Numbered from the stretch's first letter, positions 8,148 through 17,473 are shown. The stretch is 64,000 bases of DNA from an uncultured Eubacteriales bacterium (GCA_949296115.1 CASFNR010000003.1:57310-121309); one strand, 5' to 3'. Numbers and translations are program-made. The notes: generated from the sequence alone by a model not told the origin.

Positions 8148-9377
8148 TCAGGCGTGATAGATGCTCTCGCCGGTCTGGGGGTCCCGGGAGAAGTGGGAGA
8201 AGAAGGAGAAGGCCTGGCGGGACATCTCCGGGGTGGGCCAGTGGGGCATGTTCATGGTGCACATGATCTTCACCCGGGCCACGCCGTCCTCGCTCTTCAG
8301 GCTGGCGATGTAGGAAACGATTCCGTCCCGCTCCACGGTTTCCCGGCAGTCCGGGGCCAGAGGCAGACCGATGTGCTTTTCCTCCGGGGAGATGTCCTCC
8401 CGGCCCTTCAGAGCCATCACATCCTCCAGGGAGACTTCCGGGGCGTGGTTGACTTTGGCCCAGCAGTTGACGCCGTCGATCAGTTCCTTGGGACCCTGTT
8501 CGCCGGTGAAGAATCCCTTGAAGTCGTAGAACGGGAACCGGAACCCGTCCAGATTTCCGTAGATGTTCATGACGGGCATGTAAATTCCCCTTTCCAGGGC
8601 GCGGGGATTGCCGTCGAAGGGAAGCTGGGGTTCGGGGCCCATGGCCTTTTCGCAGTAGCCGTTGGAGATGGGGGCGCCGCAGGGGGCAACGGCGGCAAAG
8701 AGGTCGGGACGCTTGTTGCCCAGCAGGTTGCTCATGAAGCCGCCGTAGGAGAAGCCACAGGCATAGACCCGGCTTTCGTCCACGGGATAGAGCTTCTTGG
8801 CCTCCTGAATGATCTCCTCCACGATGTCATCCAGCTCAATGGAGGGAACCACCACAATCCACTCCCGCTTGGCCGCTTCCTGCACCCAGCCCCAGCCGTC
8901 GATGACGCTGATGGGGTTGAAGCCGCCGTGGAGCACCACGACCAGCGGGTATTTCCGATCCTTGTTTTCAGGTGCGAAAGCCGAAACAGGAACAAAGGAA
9001 TTCCACCGCTTGAACCGGTTCTGGGGGGCCTGATTATCCGTGTCCTCCCAGAGGTAGCCGGTCTTGGCGGCATATTCCGTCCAGCTCATGGGAACGTCCT
9101 CTCCATGGAATTCCTTGACCATGCCCAGCTTGGCCCAATAGGCAATCACCTGGGGGCTGTGGTCATTCAGACTCATGGTGATGGGTTCCATCATTTTGTC
9201 TACTACGTTGATATAGCCGCCGTCTTTCAGTGCCTGCAGATCCACGTTGGGATTGAACGTGGTGTACAGGTCCCGAATCCGGTCAATACGGCCGGCGTCG
9301 GTCATGACGAACTGCTTGTCCAGAATCAAGTCCTGGGGAGAGGGGGGCGGCGGGGTTCTTCTTTCACTGGGTGCCAT
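8148..9377 (-). CDS. Alpha/beta hydrolase of the PHB depolymerase / feruloyl esterase-like type
   Basis: This 409-residue protein has an alpha/beta hydrolase core: the strand and oxyanion segment YPLVVVLHGG, the nucleophile elbow GFSYGG, and a late His in the NMPHWPTPEM region. Its N-terminal 110 residues are a separate helical part. No signal peptide is visible, so it should act inside the cell on imported esters. It is clearly paralogous to the product at 17474-18688, sharing long blocks such as KLYPVDESR and VAPCG; the two lie at either end of the divergent unit around the first oxidoreductase operon. The start at 9377 follows AAAGGAGCG. It is probably the first gene of the operon with the serine hydrolase. 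The exact ester is unknown. Confidence 0.82.
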   Translation of the reverse strand: MAPSERRTPPPPSPQDLILDKQFVMTDAGRIDRIRDLYTTFNPNVDLQALKDGGYINVVDKMMEPITMSLNDHSPQVIAYWAKLGMVKEFHGEDVPMSWTEYAAKTGYLWEDTDNQAPQNRFKRWNSFVPVSAFAPENKDRKYPLVVVLHGGFNPISVIDGWGWVQEAAKREWIVVVPSIELDDIVEEIIQEAKKLYPVDESRVYACGFSYGGFMSNLLGNKRPDLFAAVAPCGAPISNGYCEKAMGPEPQLPFDGNPRALERGIYMPVMNIYGNLDGFRFPFYDFKGFFTGEQGPKELIDGVNCWAKVNHAPEVSLEDVMALKGREDISPEEKHIGLPLAPDCRETVERDGIVSYIASLKSEDGVARVKIMCTMNMPHWPTPEMSRQAFSFFSHFSRDPQTGESIYHA

Positions 9378-9677
9378 GGTTCTTCGCTCCTTTGCTGATG
9401 ATCGCCGCCGGAGGGCGGACGTGTAAATATAGTCCTAAGATACAGTTGCTCCGGGGCCGGGGGCAATAAAAAAAGTGGGAAGATGCTTTAAAAAAGTATA
9501 AGGAAAAACCTTCTATATCCAGGGCTAAAATCAAGAAAATTCCGTTTTTTTGAAGAAAAGTCAATTTTGAAAATGCTAAATACTTTTTTTAAGGCAGTTG
9601 GCCGGAAAAGGCGATACCATTTGTATGGTAAGAAATGCAAACGGCAGTCTCACATGGTTTTACAGGAGGAAACGACA
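9378..9677. promoter_or_regulatory. 300-base divergent control region
   Basis: This AT-rich gap separates the minus-strand hydrolase pair from the plus-strand oxidoreductase operon. On the minus strand TTGCCC (9461-9466) and TATCTT (9437-9442) with an 18-base spacer form a plausible promoter. On the plus strand only a weak -10 (TACCAT, 9615-9620) is seen, as expected of an activator-dependent promoter. Two opposed TACTTTT elements are present: minus strand 9491-9498 and plus strand 9581-9590. The surrounding sequences form an imperfect inverted repeat (13 of 14 bases). I found no gene in it. Confidence 0.5.
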
Positions 9678-10784
9678 ATGGGAAAATTGAAAATCGGATT
9701 CATCGGCTGCGGCGGAATTGCCTTTGACAAGCACCTGCCTGGAATGGCATCCCAGCGGGATCGCATTGATATGTATGCATTCTGCGACCTGATTTCCGAG
9801 CGGGCGGAAGAGGCACGGCAGAAGTATGGCTGCCCGGGAGCCAAGGTGTTCACGGACTACCGGGAACTGCTGGCCTGCCCTGAGATTGACGCCGTGCATG
9901 TGCTGACGCCCAACGTGAAGCATTGCGAGATTTCCTGCGCCGCCATGGAGGCCGGAAAGCACGTCATCTGCGAGAAACCCATGGCCGCAACCTACGCCGA
10001 TGCCCTGAAGATGTACGAAACCCATCTGCGCACCGGCAAGCTGCTGACCATCGGATACCAGTACCGCCATATGGATTCCAACAAGGCCATGAAAGCCTAT
10101 GTGGATACCGGCGCTCTGGGTGAAATTTACTACGCCGAAGCGACCGCCTTCCGCCGCCGGGGCATTCCCACCTGGGGCGTGTTCACCAACAAGGCGGAGC
10201 AGGGCGGCGGCCCGCTGATTGACATGGCCACCCATGCGCTGGACCTGACCCTGTGGATGATGAACAATTACGAGGTGGCCAGCGTCACCGGCCAGACCTT
10301 TGCCAAGATCGGCCCTGTGGCAACCCCGGATGAGATGGGCAACGATTTCGGACCCTGGGACCCTGCCAAATATGAGCTGGAGGATTCCGCCTTCGGCTTT
10401 GTCAAGATGAAGAACGGCGCTCTGATCAATATCCGCTGCTCCTGGGCGCTGAACCTGATTCCCAAGGAAGGCATGGTCCGTCTGTGCGGCACCAAGGGCG
10501 GCCTGGACACCTCCGGATTCAAGGATGTGACGGCCAACCATGTGATTGCCAACCGCTGCGTGGACAGCAAGATTGCGACCCGCTCTCCCTTCCCCCGGAT
10601 GGCCGGCACCATTGACCGCAACCCCATGGTTACCCCCCAGGATGCAGAGGCAAAGATCTGGGTGGATGCGCTGCTGGGCCAGGGAGAACTCTTCGTTACC
10701 CCGGAGCAGGCACTGACGGTTACCAAGATTCTGGATGCCATCTACGAGTCTGCCAGAACCGGCAAGACCATCTATTTTGATTGA
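9678..10784 (+). CDS. Gfo/Idh/MocA-family NAD(P)-dependent oxidoreductase
   Basis: Enzymes of this family oxidise or reduce a sugar hydroxyl with NAD(P). The 368-residue protein starts MGKLKIGFIGCGGIA with the Rossmann GxGGxA loop, then VHVLTPNVKH and HVICEKPMAA, the conserved EKP with the catalytic-region Lys, and a C-terminal beta-sheet domain with GGGPLIDMATHALD (the family's D-x3-H type catalytic pair). I place the start at 9678 behind CAGGAGG; upstream in-frame ATGs have no site. It heads a plus-strand operon of seven genes to 17393 and is paralogous to the product at 14401 (shared GVF-NKA and LTLWMMNNY blocks). Substrate unknown; a sugar or sugar derivative is likely. Confidence 0.9.
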   Translation: MGKLKIGFIGCGGIAFDKHLPGMASQRDRIDMYAFCDLISERAEEARQKYGCPGAKVFTDYRELLACPEIDAVHVLTPNVKHCEISCAAMEAGKHVICEKPMAATYADALKMYETHLRTGKLLTIGYQYRHMDSNKAMKAYVDTGALGEIYYAEATAFRRRGIPTWGVFTNKAEQGGGPLIDMATHALDLTLWMMNNYEVASVTGQTFAKIGPVATPDEMGNDFGPWDPAKYELEDSAFGFVKMKNGALINIRCSWALNLIPKEGMVRLCGTKGGLDTSGFKDVTANHVIANRCVDSKIATRSPFPRMAGTIDRNPMVTPQDAEAKIWVDALLGQGELFVTPEQALTVTKILDAIYESARTGKTIYFD

Positions 10785-10793
10785 GGCGGCGCC

Positions 10794-12047
10794 ATGGAGG
10801 AAAAGACGATTCTGTGGCTGCGCCAGTGGGCGGAGGACCAGGCCCGCAACTGCATTTTCCCCTTCTGGACCAACCCCATGCTGCTGGACGAGGAGCATGG
10901 CGGTATTGTGGGCCGGATTACCCTGGACATGGAGATCGACAATTCCGAACCCCGGGGTCTGACGCTGACGGGCAGAATGCTGTACGCCTTCTCCACCGCC
11001 TACCGGAAACTGGGTCTGGAAGTTTGCCGGGAACGGGCGCAGTGGGTATTCCGGGACCTGGTAAACCGGTTCTACGACCGGGAATTCGGCGGCGCCTTTA
11101 CCACGGTGACGGCGGAGGGCCAGGTGCTCAGCGACGACAAGCCCAATTACTGCGAGGCATTCCTGATTATGGGCTGCGCGGCATACTACAGTGCGGTAAA
11201 GGATGAGCAGGCCCTTTCCATTGCCATGGAGGCCTTTGACCGGATAGAAACCAAGACCCGCTTCGCCCCGGGATGCTATTACAGCAACATGACCCGGCAG
11301 TGGGAAAAGGCGGAGGGAATGGGCTTCGGAAGCCGAAAAAACGCCCCCGGATTCCCGGAGGGTGCGGTGGTGTTCCCCCATCATCTGTGCCAGGCCTACG
11401 TGGCCCTGTACCAGGCAACCGGGGATCAGCGGGTAGCCAAGGCCCTGAACGAAATGCTGGACTTTGTCATTGAGCCCCTGTACGATTCCCGGTACCGGTG
11501 CTTCAAGACCATTACCGACGGGGAAGGCCACCGGATCGGCACCAGACAGAGTTATGGCCACGACTGCGAAATCACCTATCTTGCCTGGAAGGTGGCCAAT
11601 CTGGTGGGCACGCCGGAGCAGGTGGAGAAGATGCGGCAAATCAGCATTCAGGTGCTGGGGAAGGTGCTGGAGCGGGACTTCGATTCCTACGGCAGCCTGC
11701 TCAACGGTGGAGACCTGGTCACCGGACAGACGGAGAAGAGCCATGTCTGGTGGGCCCAGGCAGAGGCGGTAACCGCCATGCTGTGCGGCTATGAACTGAC
11801 GGAAAATCCCGCCTTCCTGGAAGCATGTGAGAAGCAGGCTCGGTATATCGATCAGTATTTTGTGAACCGGGAGCACGGCGACTGGTATAACAATGTGATT
11901 GTGGATGAACAGGGCTGGCGGGTTGTGGACGGCATGCACGGCTTTGACAAGCTTAACGGCGGCAAATGTCCCTTCCACAACAGCCAGATGTGCTTTGAGG
12001 TTATGGACAGAACAGACTCGCTGATGAACAGGAGGAGCGGAACATGA
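10794..12047 (+). CDS. AGE-family epimerase/isomerase (cellobiose/mannobiose 2-epimerase-like)
   Basis: N-acylglucosamine 2-epimerase-family enzymes are (alpha/alpha)6 barrels that epimerise or isomerise sugars at C2 using two His residues. The 417-residue product has the expected length and blocks: ILPFW-like IFPFWTNPMLLDEEHGG at the start, LTLTGRMLYAFS, the His-containing SYGHDCEITYLAWK, KSHVWWAQAEAV, and the C-terminal CPFHNSQMCFEV. These resemble 2-epimerases acting on beta-linked disaccharides more than renin-binding proteins, though I cannot fix the substrate. It lies 9 bases after the oxidoreductase gene and overlaps the next gene by 4 bases (ATGA), so the three are tightly co-translated. 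Confidence 0.85.
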   Translation: MEEKTILWLRQWAEDQARNCIFPFWTNPMLLDEEHGGIVGRITLDMEIDNSEPRGLTLTGRMLYAFSTAYRKLGLEVCRERAQWVFRDLVNRFYDREFGGAFTTVTAEGQVLSDDKPNYCEAFLIMGCAAYYSAVKDEQALSIAMEAFDRIETKTRFAPGCYYSNMTRQWEKAEGMGFGSRKNAPGFPEGAVVFPHHLCQAYVALYQATGDQRVAKALNEMLDFVIEPLYDSRYRCFKTITDGEGHRIGTRQSYGHDCEITYLAWKVANLVGTPEQVEKMRQISIQVLGKVLERDFDSYGSLLNGGDLVTGQTEKSHVWWAQAEAVTAMLCGYELTENPAFLEACEKQARYIDQYFVNREHGDWYNNVIVDEQGWRVVDGMHGFDKLNGGKCPFHNSQMCFEVMDRTDSLMNRRSGT

Positions 12048-12877
12048 AAGATGTCTATCTGATTACGGCTTCTTTCGCCGGGGAAATCAAACGGGATTTC
12101 CTGGGGTATCTGGATATGACCCGCCGGGCGGGATACAAGGGAATTGAGTTGTTCAACTGCCCTTATAAGGACTATACGCCCCAGGCTTTCCGTCGGGTCC
12201 TGGAGGACTACAATCTGACTGCCATCAGCGGCCATGTCAACGTGGAGGACACGGACTTCATGCTGGATTACCTGCCGGAGACCGGCTGCCGGTTCATGAT
12301 CTGCCCGGGCATCCATGTGGGCTCCCGGGACGAGGCCTTCGAAAAGGCGGAACTGCTCAACAAGCTTGGAGAAAAGGCCAAGGCAGTGGGCCTGCGGTAC
12401 GGCTACCATAACCATGACAATGATTTTGATGTTTACGACGGGGAACGGGTCATTGACATCTTCATCAAAAACACGGACCCGGAACTGGTTACCTTTGAGC
12501 TGGACGCTGCCTGGGCCTGGCGGGCCGGGGTCAATGCGGCGGATTTCATCCGGACTTACAGCGGACGGTTCGACCTGATTCATGTGAAGGAAACCTCCCG
12601 GGTTCTGGGAGCGGAGGACGATCTGCGGCCCCTGTTCGCCAAGGTGAAGCGGGATGAGGAAGGGCGGCCGATTTTCACGCCGGAACTTCAGGCCATCTTT
12701 GACGAGCGCAGGAAGATCAATTGCCGCCTGGGCGACGGCATCATCAACATGCCGGACATCAAGCAGGCGGCGGACGCCCAAGGTGCCAAGGCATACATTG
12801 TGGAGCGGGAATACGCCTATACCGGCGACCCCTACACCACTATCCTGGAAGACCTGGAATATCTGAAGAAACTGTAA
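12044..12877 (+). CDS. TIM-barrel sugar phosphate isomerase/epimerase
   Basis: The 277-residue protein belongs to the xylose isomerase-like TIM-barrel family (AP endonuclease 2 fold) with metal-binding residues on barrel strands. Features that fit are GYKGIELFNCPYKDY near residue 25, SGHVNVED, RYGYHNHDNDF (family metal-site His region), TFELDAAWAWRAG, and LIHVKETSR. Its ATG overlaps the previous stop. In an operon with two Gfo/Idh/MocA enzymes and an aldehyde dehydrogenase, it would isomerise or cleave the keto-sugar made by the oxidoreductase. Similar pairs act in myo-inositol breakdown and in oxidative glycoside cleavage; which applies here is not decided by the sequence. Confidence 0.87.
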   Translation: MKDVYLITASFAGEIKRDFLGYLDMTRRAGYKGIELFNCPYKDYTPQAFRRVLEDYNLTAISGHVNVEDTDFMLDYLPETGCRFMICPGIHVGSRDEAFEKAELLNKLGEKAKAVGLRYGYHNHDNDFDVYDGERVIDIFIKNTDPELVTFELDAAWAWRAGVNAADFIRTYSGRFDLIHVKETSRVLGAEDDLRPLFAKVKRDEEGRPIFTPELQAIFDERRKINCRLGDGIINMPDIKQAADAQGAKAYIVEREYAYTGDPYTTILEDLEYLKKL

Positions 12878-12896
12878 AGAAGGAGGCGGACTTATT

Positions 12897-14336
12897 ATGA
12901 AAATGCTTATCGGCGGGGAATTTGTAGATGCCTCCGACAAAAAGGTATCCGAAGTTGTGAACCCCGTGACCGGCGAAGTGGTGGATACGGTGCCGGAAGC
13001 AACCCTGGAGGATCTGGACCGGGCCATTGCCCTGGCAGTGGAAGGCCAGAGGGAGTGGAACGCAGTGCCCCTGCACCGGAAGCTGGCCATTCTGGAAAAA
13101 TACTGCTGCCTGCTGGAGGAGAATGTGGAGCGGATCTCCGCCCTGGCCTGCGAGGAAGGCGGCAAGCCCATCGAGCAGTGCCGCACCGAGGTGTATGCCA
13201 ACACGGCGATCTTCCGGATTTACATCAGCGCCGCCAACACCTTTTATGGAAAGACCCTGCCCTACAATGCGGAGGCACGGTCGCAGGGAGACGTGGCGTT
13301 TACAATTCATGAGCCTCTGGGTGTGTTTGCCAACATCGTCCCATTCAACTATCCCGTGGAACTGGCGGCCCATAAGCTGGCCCCCATGCTGGTCACCGGT
13401 AACAGCGTGGTGCTGATGCCATCCAGCAAGACCCCCCGGACGGCCATTGTGATTGTGGAGCAGCTGCTCAAGGCCGGTGTGCCGGCCAAGGTGGTTTCCT
13501 GTGTCACCGGACGGGGCAGCGTCATCGGTGCGGCAGCTTCCGCCGATCCCCGGGTTGCCGCAGTGAGCTTCACCGGCAGCACGGAGGTTGGATTGTCCCT
13601 GGCTCAGACCTGTGCCAAGAGTCTTCGGCCGGTTTCCCTGGAGCTGGGGGGCAATGACCCGCTGATTATCTTTGACGACTGCGACTATGATCTGGCAATG
13701 GCTGAGACCATCGGCGGCCGCATCGGCAATGCGGGACAGACCTGCTGTGCCAGCAAACGATTCCTGATTCAGCGGGGAATCTTTGACCGGTTTGTGGCGG
13801 ACCTCTGCGCCCGTCTGGATAAGGTCAAAATGGGAGACCCCAAGGACCCCACGGTGGAGCTGGGCCCCTGCATCCGGGAATCCGCCGCCATTACCGTGGA
13901 ACAGCAGATTCAGGATACCCTGGCCCAGGGCGGCAAGCTGCTCCGGGGCGGCAAGCGCAGCGGCGCCTTTGTGGAGCCGACGGTGATTCAGGTATCCCGG
14001 GAAACGGACATTGCCAAGGATATGGAAGTGTTCGGACCGGTGTGGCCGGTGATCCCCTTCGACACCATGGAGGAAGCAGTTTCCATCGCCAACCAGACCC
14101 GCTACGGCCTGTCCAGCGGCGTGATCAGTTCCAATATCAAGACGGCGATGAAGGTTGCGAACCGGATTGAAGCCGGAGCCTGCATTATCAACGGAACCGG
14201 CAACTACCGTCTGGCCCACCAGCCCTTCGGCGGATACAAGTATTCCGGCGTGGGCCGGGAAGGTGCGGTGTGCACCCTGGAAGAGATGACCAGACAGAAA
14301 ATGATCTCGTTCAAAGGCGTATTGAATGAAGAATAA
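12897..14336 (+). CDS. NAD(P)-dependent aldehyde dehydrogenase
   Basis: The 479-residue enzyme has the standard aldehyde dehydrogenase superfamily parts: the Rossmann-like cofactor region with FTGSTEVG, the general base Glu in LELGGNDP, the catalytic Cys in GNAGQTCCASKR, and the C-terminal EVFGPVWPV and PFGGYKYSG segments. Its overall pattern fits the lactaldehyde/succinate-semialdehyde/glycolaldehyde dehydrogenase branch. It would oxidise a sugar-derived aldehyde to an acid in the cytoplasm, giving NAD(P)H. It stands in the middle of the oxidoreductase operon, 19 bases after the TIM-barrel gene, with a GGAGG site. The specific aldehyde is unknown. Confidence 0.9.
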   Translation: MKMLIGGEFVDASDKKVSEVVNPVTGEVVDTVPEATLEDLDRAIALAVEGQREWNAVPLHRKLAILEKYCCLLEENVERISALACEEGGKPIEQCRTEVYANTAIFRIYISAANTFYGKTLPYNAEARSQGDVAFTIHEPLGVFANIVPFNYPVELAAHKLAPMLVTGNSVVLMPSSKTPRTAIVIVEQLLKAGVPAKVVSCVTGRGSVIGAAASADPRVAAVSFTGSTEVGLSLAQTCAKSLRPVSLELGGNDPLIIFDDCDYDLAMAETIGGRIGNAGQTCCASKRFLIQRGIFDRFVADLCARLDKVKMGDPKDPTVELGPCIRESAAITVEQQIQDTLAQGGKLLRGGKRSGAFVEPTVIQVSRETDIAKDMEVFGPVWPVIPFDTMEEAVSIANQTRYGLSSGVISSNIKTAMKVANRIEAGACIINGTGNYRLAHQPFGGYKYSGVGREGAVCTLEEMTRQKMISFKGVLNEE

Positions 14337-14400
14337 ATCCGCTGGCCTGATGAAATGCAGGAACGGATACGGAACTTTGGTAAAACGGAGGAATGAACCG

Positions 14401-15525
14401 ATGAAAGACGGAAAGCTGCAGATTGGCATTATCGGCTGTGGCGGTATTTCCAATCAGAAGCACATGCCCAATCTGAAGAAGCTGGGTGATCTGTGCCAGA
14501 TGGTAGCGTTTTGCGACATTATAGAAGAGCGGGCCCTCAAGGCCAAAGCGGAATACGGAACCCCGGAGGCAAAGGTGTATACCGACTATCGGGAGCTGCT
14601 GAAGGACCCGGAAATTGACTTGGTGCATGTTCTGACGCCCAACGTGTCCCATTGCCCCATTACCGTGGCGGCGTTTGAGGCAGGAAAAAATGTCATGTGC
14701 GAAAAGCCCATGGCGGCCAGCTCTGCGGATGCCAGGAAAATGATTGACGCCTGGAGAAAGAGTGGAAAGAAATTCACCATCGGCTATCAGAACCGGTTCC
14801 GCCCCGAGGTGCAGGCGCTGCACAAGGCCTGTGAAAACGGGGAGCTGGGTGAAATTTACTATGCCAAGGCCCATGCCATCCGCCGCCGGGCAGTTCCCAC
14901 CTGGGGTGTGTTCCCCAACAAGGCCCTCCAGGGCGGCGGTCCCCTGATCGACATCGGCACCCACTCTCTGGATATGACGCTGTGGATGATGAACAACTAT
15001 CATCCGGTCAGCGTCACCGGCTCCGTGTTCTACAAGCTGGGACACCTGCCCCAGGCAACGGAAGGCAACGCCTTCGGCCCCTGGGACCCGGAGACCTATG
15101 AGGTGGAGGATTCCGCCTTCGGCATGATCAAGATGGCGGACGGCGCTGCCATCAACCTGGAAGCCTCCTGGGCCCTGAACGTGCGGGAATCCAAGGAAGC
15201 TTCCACCACCCTCTGCGGCACGCTGGCCGGTGCGGAAATTCTCTCCGGCATGAGCTACAAGACGGACGAACTGATTATCAACCGGGGCAGAAACGGTGTG
15301 CTGATGGATGAGCACATGGCAGGCGGCGGCAATGTGGCCTACTTCGAGGGGGCAACCGGCGAGCCGGGCTATGAGGAGGCCAAGCAGTGGCTCCATGCCA
15401 TCCTGGAGGACAAGGAGCCTTTGGTCAAGCCGGAGCAGGCTTATGTGGTGACCCAGATTCTGGAGGCCATTTACCGTTCCAGCGAGCTGGGCAAGGAAGT
15501 TTTCCTGGAAGAACTGGAGGGATAA
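14401..15525 (+). CDS. Gfo/Idh/MocA-family oxidoreductase (second copy)
   Basis: This 374-residue protein is a paralogue of the one at 9678: it shares the N-terminal GIIGCGGIS, the VHVLTPNVSH block, MCEKPMAA, WGVFPNKALQGGGPLIDIGTHSLD and TLWMMNNY. It should use NAD(P) to oxidise a sugar hydroxyl, probably a different but related substrate or the next intermediate. The start at 14401 follows ACGGAGGAATGAACCG; the upstream frame adds 25 residues without family resemblance. It is followed after one base by a TIM-barrel isomerase gene, the same pairing seen for the first copy. Duplication within the operon is the likely origin. Confidence 0.9.
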   Translation: MKDGKLQIGIIGCGGISNQKHMPNLKKLGDLCQMVAFCDIIEERALKAKAEYGTPEAKVYTDYRELLKDPEIDLVHVLTPNVSHCPITVAAFEAGKNVMCEKPMAASSADARKMIDAWRKSGKKFTIGYQNRFRPEVQALHKACENGELGEIYYAKAHAIRRRAVPTWGVFPNKALQGGGPLIDIGTHSLDMTLWMMNNYHPVSVTGSVFYKLGHLPQATEGNAFGPWDPETYEVEDSAFGMIKMADGAAINLEASWALNVRESKEASTTLCGTLAGAEILSGMSYKTDELIINRGRNGVLMDEHMAGGGNVAYFEGATGEPGYEEAKQWLHAILEDKEPLVKPEQAYVVTQILEAIYRSSELGKEVFLEELEG

Positions 15526-15526
15526 T

Positions 15527-16447
15527 ATGAAACTGGGATTCATTACATCCATTCTGGATTACTGCGGCTTTGAGGAGATGATTGACACCGCTGCGGAGCT
15601 GGGCTTTGCCTGCGTGGAAGTGGCCTGCTGGCCCGGCGGCAAAGCGGAGCGGCGTTATGCCGGCGTCTGCCACATTGACGCGGAGCGGGTGCTGGAGGAG
15701 GACGCCTATGCCCGGCATATCCTGGATTACAGCCGGGAGAAGGGCGTGGAGCTCTCTGCCCTGTCCTTCTACCCCAACACCCTGGACCCGGATTTGGAGA
15801 AGCGGGCCGCCAATGTGGAGCACCTGAAAAATGTCATCCGTGCCAGCGCAAAGCTGGGAGTGAACCGGGTGGGAACCTTCATTGGGCGGGACCAGAGCAA
15901 ATCCGTGGAGGAAAATCTGGAAATCGTGGCCCAGGTCTGGCCGGAAATCATTGCCCTGGCGGAGGAGAACAAGGTTCAGATCGCCATCGAGAACTGCCCC
16001 ATGCTCTTCGGCAGCGATCAGTGGCCCGGCGGACAGAATCTGATGACCTCTCCGGCGCTGTGGGAGAAGATTTTCCAGCTGCTGCCCAGCCAGTATCTGG
16101 GGCTGAATTTCGACCCGTCCCATTTTGTCTGGCAGATGATGGACTATATCCAGCCCATCTACGCTTTCCGGGATAAGATATTCCACGTCCACTTCAAGGA
16201 CATCAAGCTCTACCAGGACCGGCTGGCGAAGGTGGGCACCATGGCGTATCCCCTGGACTATATGCAGCCGAAAATCCCGGGGCTGGGAGACGTCCGCTGG
16301 GACCGGTTTGTTTCTGCGCTGACCGACATCGGCTATGACGGCTATGCGTGCATTGAAGTAGAAGATCGGGCATTCGAGGGCAGCAAGGAGAAGGTACGCA
16401 ATTCGCTGGCGCTGTCCAAACGGTATATGGAGCAGTTTGTGATTTAA
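15527..16447 (+). CDS. TIM-barrel sugar phosphate isomerase/epimerase (second copy)
   Basis: The 306-residue protein is another xylose isomerase-like TIM-barrel enzyme. Visible family features are FACVEVACWPGG near residue 27, CHIDAERVL, GVNRVGTFIGRDQS, QIAIENCPMLFG with the metal-site Glu, GLNFDPSHFVWQ with Asp and His, and FHVHFKDIKLY near residue 225. A C-terminal YACIEVEDRAFEG completes the metal-site pattern. It begins two bases after the oxidoreductase gene at 14401 and ends two bases before the hydrolase at 16449, so all three are probably translated as one block. It differs enough from the copy at 12044 to suggest a separate step. Confidence 0.88.
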   Translation: MKLGFITSILDYCGFEEMIDTAAELGFACVEVACWPGGKAERRYAGVCHIDAERVLEEDAYARHILDYSREKGVELSALSFYPNTLDPDLEKRAANVEHLKNVIRASAKLGVNRVGTFIGRDQSKSVEENLEIVAQVWPEIIALAEENKVQIAIENCPMLFGSDQWPGGQNLMTSPALWEKIFQLLPSQYLGLNFDPSHFVWQMMDYIQPIYAFRDKIFHVHFKDIKLYQDRLAKVGTMAYPLDYMQPKIPGLGDVRWDRFVSALTDIGYDGYACIEVEDRAFEGSKEKVRNSLALSKRYMEQFVI

Positions 16448-16448
16448 T

Positions 16449-17393
16449 ATGGATAGATACAACGATAATTATGAAATTCTGCGGCAGATTGTGGCAAAGC
16501 GCGGCGTGATCCGCCACGTCTCCAAACATCGCAAGCCCGATGGGACCATGGACCTGGAAGGAAACAAGCAGATCTGGAATACCGCCCTGGCCCGGTTCCG
16601 GCAGATTCCCCTTTGGGAAACCGGGACGCCCAACTATGACGACCGGGACCCCCTGCAGCCGGAGCCGTCCATTGTGTTCATTCCCGGCGTGAACCAGACT
16701 GCCCCCCGGGGCACCATTATCGTGGCCCATGGCGGCGGCTTTGAAAGCCGCACCGGGTGCGAAGGCATGAATGTGGCCCTGTATTTTGCGGACGCAGGCT
16801 TCAACACCGCCATTCTGACCTACCGGCTGAAGCCCTACACCCGGCTGGATGCCATGGACGATATGCAGCGGGCAATCCGGCTGCTCCGGGCCAGAAAAGA
16901 GGAGCTGGGCATCACCGACAAGGTGGTGGCCATGGGCTTCTCCGCCGGCGGCATGCTCAGCGGAAACTGCGCCACCCATTTTGACCTGGGAAAACCGGAG
17001 GCAGAGGACCCCATTGAGCGGCAGTCCTGCCGCCCGGATGCGGCGGTGCTGGGCTATGGCGCATTCGCCTTCACGGCATTCCCGGCGGGCCTGTTCCGGA
17101 ACCCCTTTGCCCGGAACCAGCAAGAGCTGTACTACCTGGCGCCGGAGGCAAATGTCACCCTGGATACGCCCCCCTTCTTCATCTGGCAGACCAACAGCGA
17201 TGACCCCCGGCACTCCTTCGCTCTGGGCAGCGCCCTGACTGCAGCGGGCGTCCCCTTTGAACTGATGTGCTTTACGGATGGCGTCCACGGACTGGCCCTG
17301 GCGGACGGGGAAAATGATCTGGATATGAACATCCCCCATGTCCACCGCTGGGCGTCCCTTTGCGCCGAGTGGCTGGAAAACCTGGGTATCTGA
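16449..17393 (+). CDS. Alpha/beta hydrolase, acetylxylan-esterase-like (BD-FAE type)
   Basis: This 314-residue esterase carries the oxyanion-hole motif AHGGGF, the nucleophile elbow GFSAGG near residue 160, and a late catalytic His in FTDGVHGLAL. The layout matches the small BD-FAE / hormone-sensitive-lipase-like hydrolases that remove acetyl groups from xylo- or other oligosaccharides. It lacks a signal peptide and so works on imported material. It is the last gene of the plus-strand operon; a hairpin followed by TTTT (17398-17434) comes right after the stop codon. Acetyl specificity is an inference. Confidence 0.85.
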   Translation: MDRYNDNYEILRQIVAKRGVIRHVSKHRKPDGTMDLEGNKQIWNTALARFRQIPLWETGTPNYDDRDPLQPEPSIVFIPGVNQTAPRGTIIVAHGGGFESRTGCEGMNVALYFADAGFNTAILTYRLKPYTRLDAMDDMQRAIRLLRARKEELGITDKVVAMGFSAGGMLSGNCATHFDLGKPEAEDPIERQSCRPDAAVLGYGAFAFTAFPAGLFRNPFARNQQELYYLAPEANVTLDTPPFFIWQTNSDDPRHSFALGSALTAAGVPFELMCFTDGVHGLALADGENDLDMNIPHVHRWASLCAEWLENLGI

Positions 17394-17397
17394 ATGA

Positions 17398-17434
17398 TGC
17401 AGGCGGGCTGTTTCTGACGGCCTGCCTGCAAGTT
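17398..17434 (+). terminator. Hairpin after the oxidoreductase operon, possible partial terminator
   Basis: TGCAGGC (17398-17404) pairs with GCCTGCA (17424-17430), extended inward by several more pairs, then AGTTTT. The T run is short, so read-through to the esterase and MATE genes is likely. Confidence 0.55.
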
Positions 17435-17473
17435 TTGAGAAAAATATGAAAAGAAGAAAGGTTGGGTTCAGTC

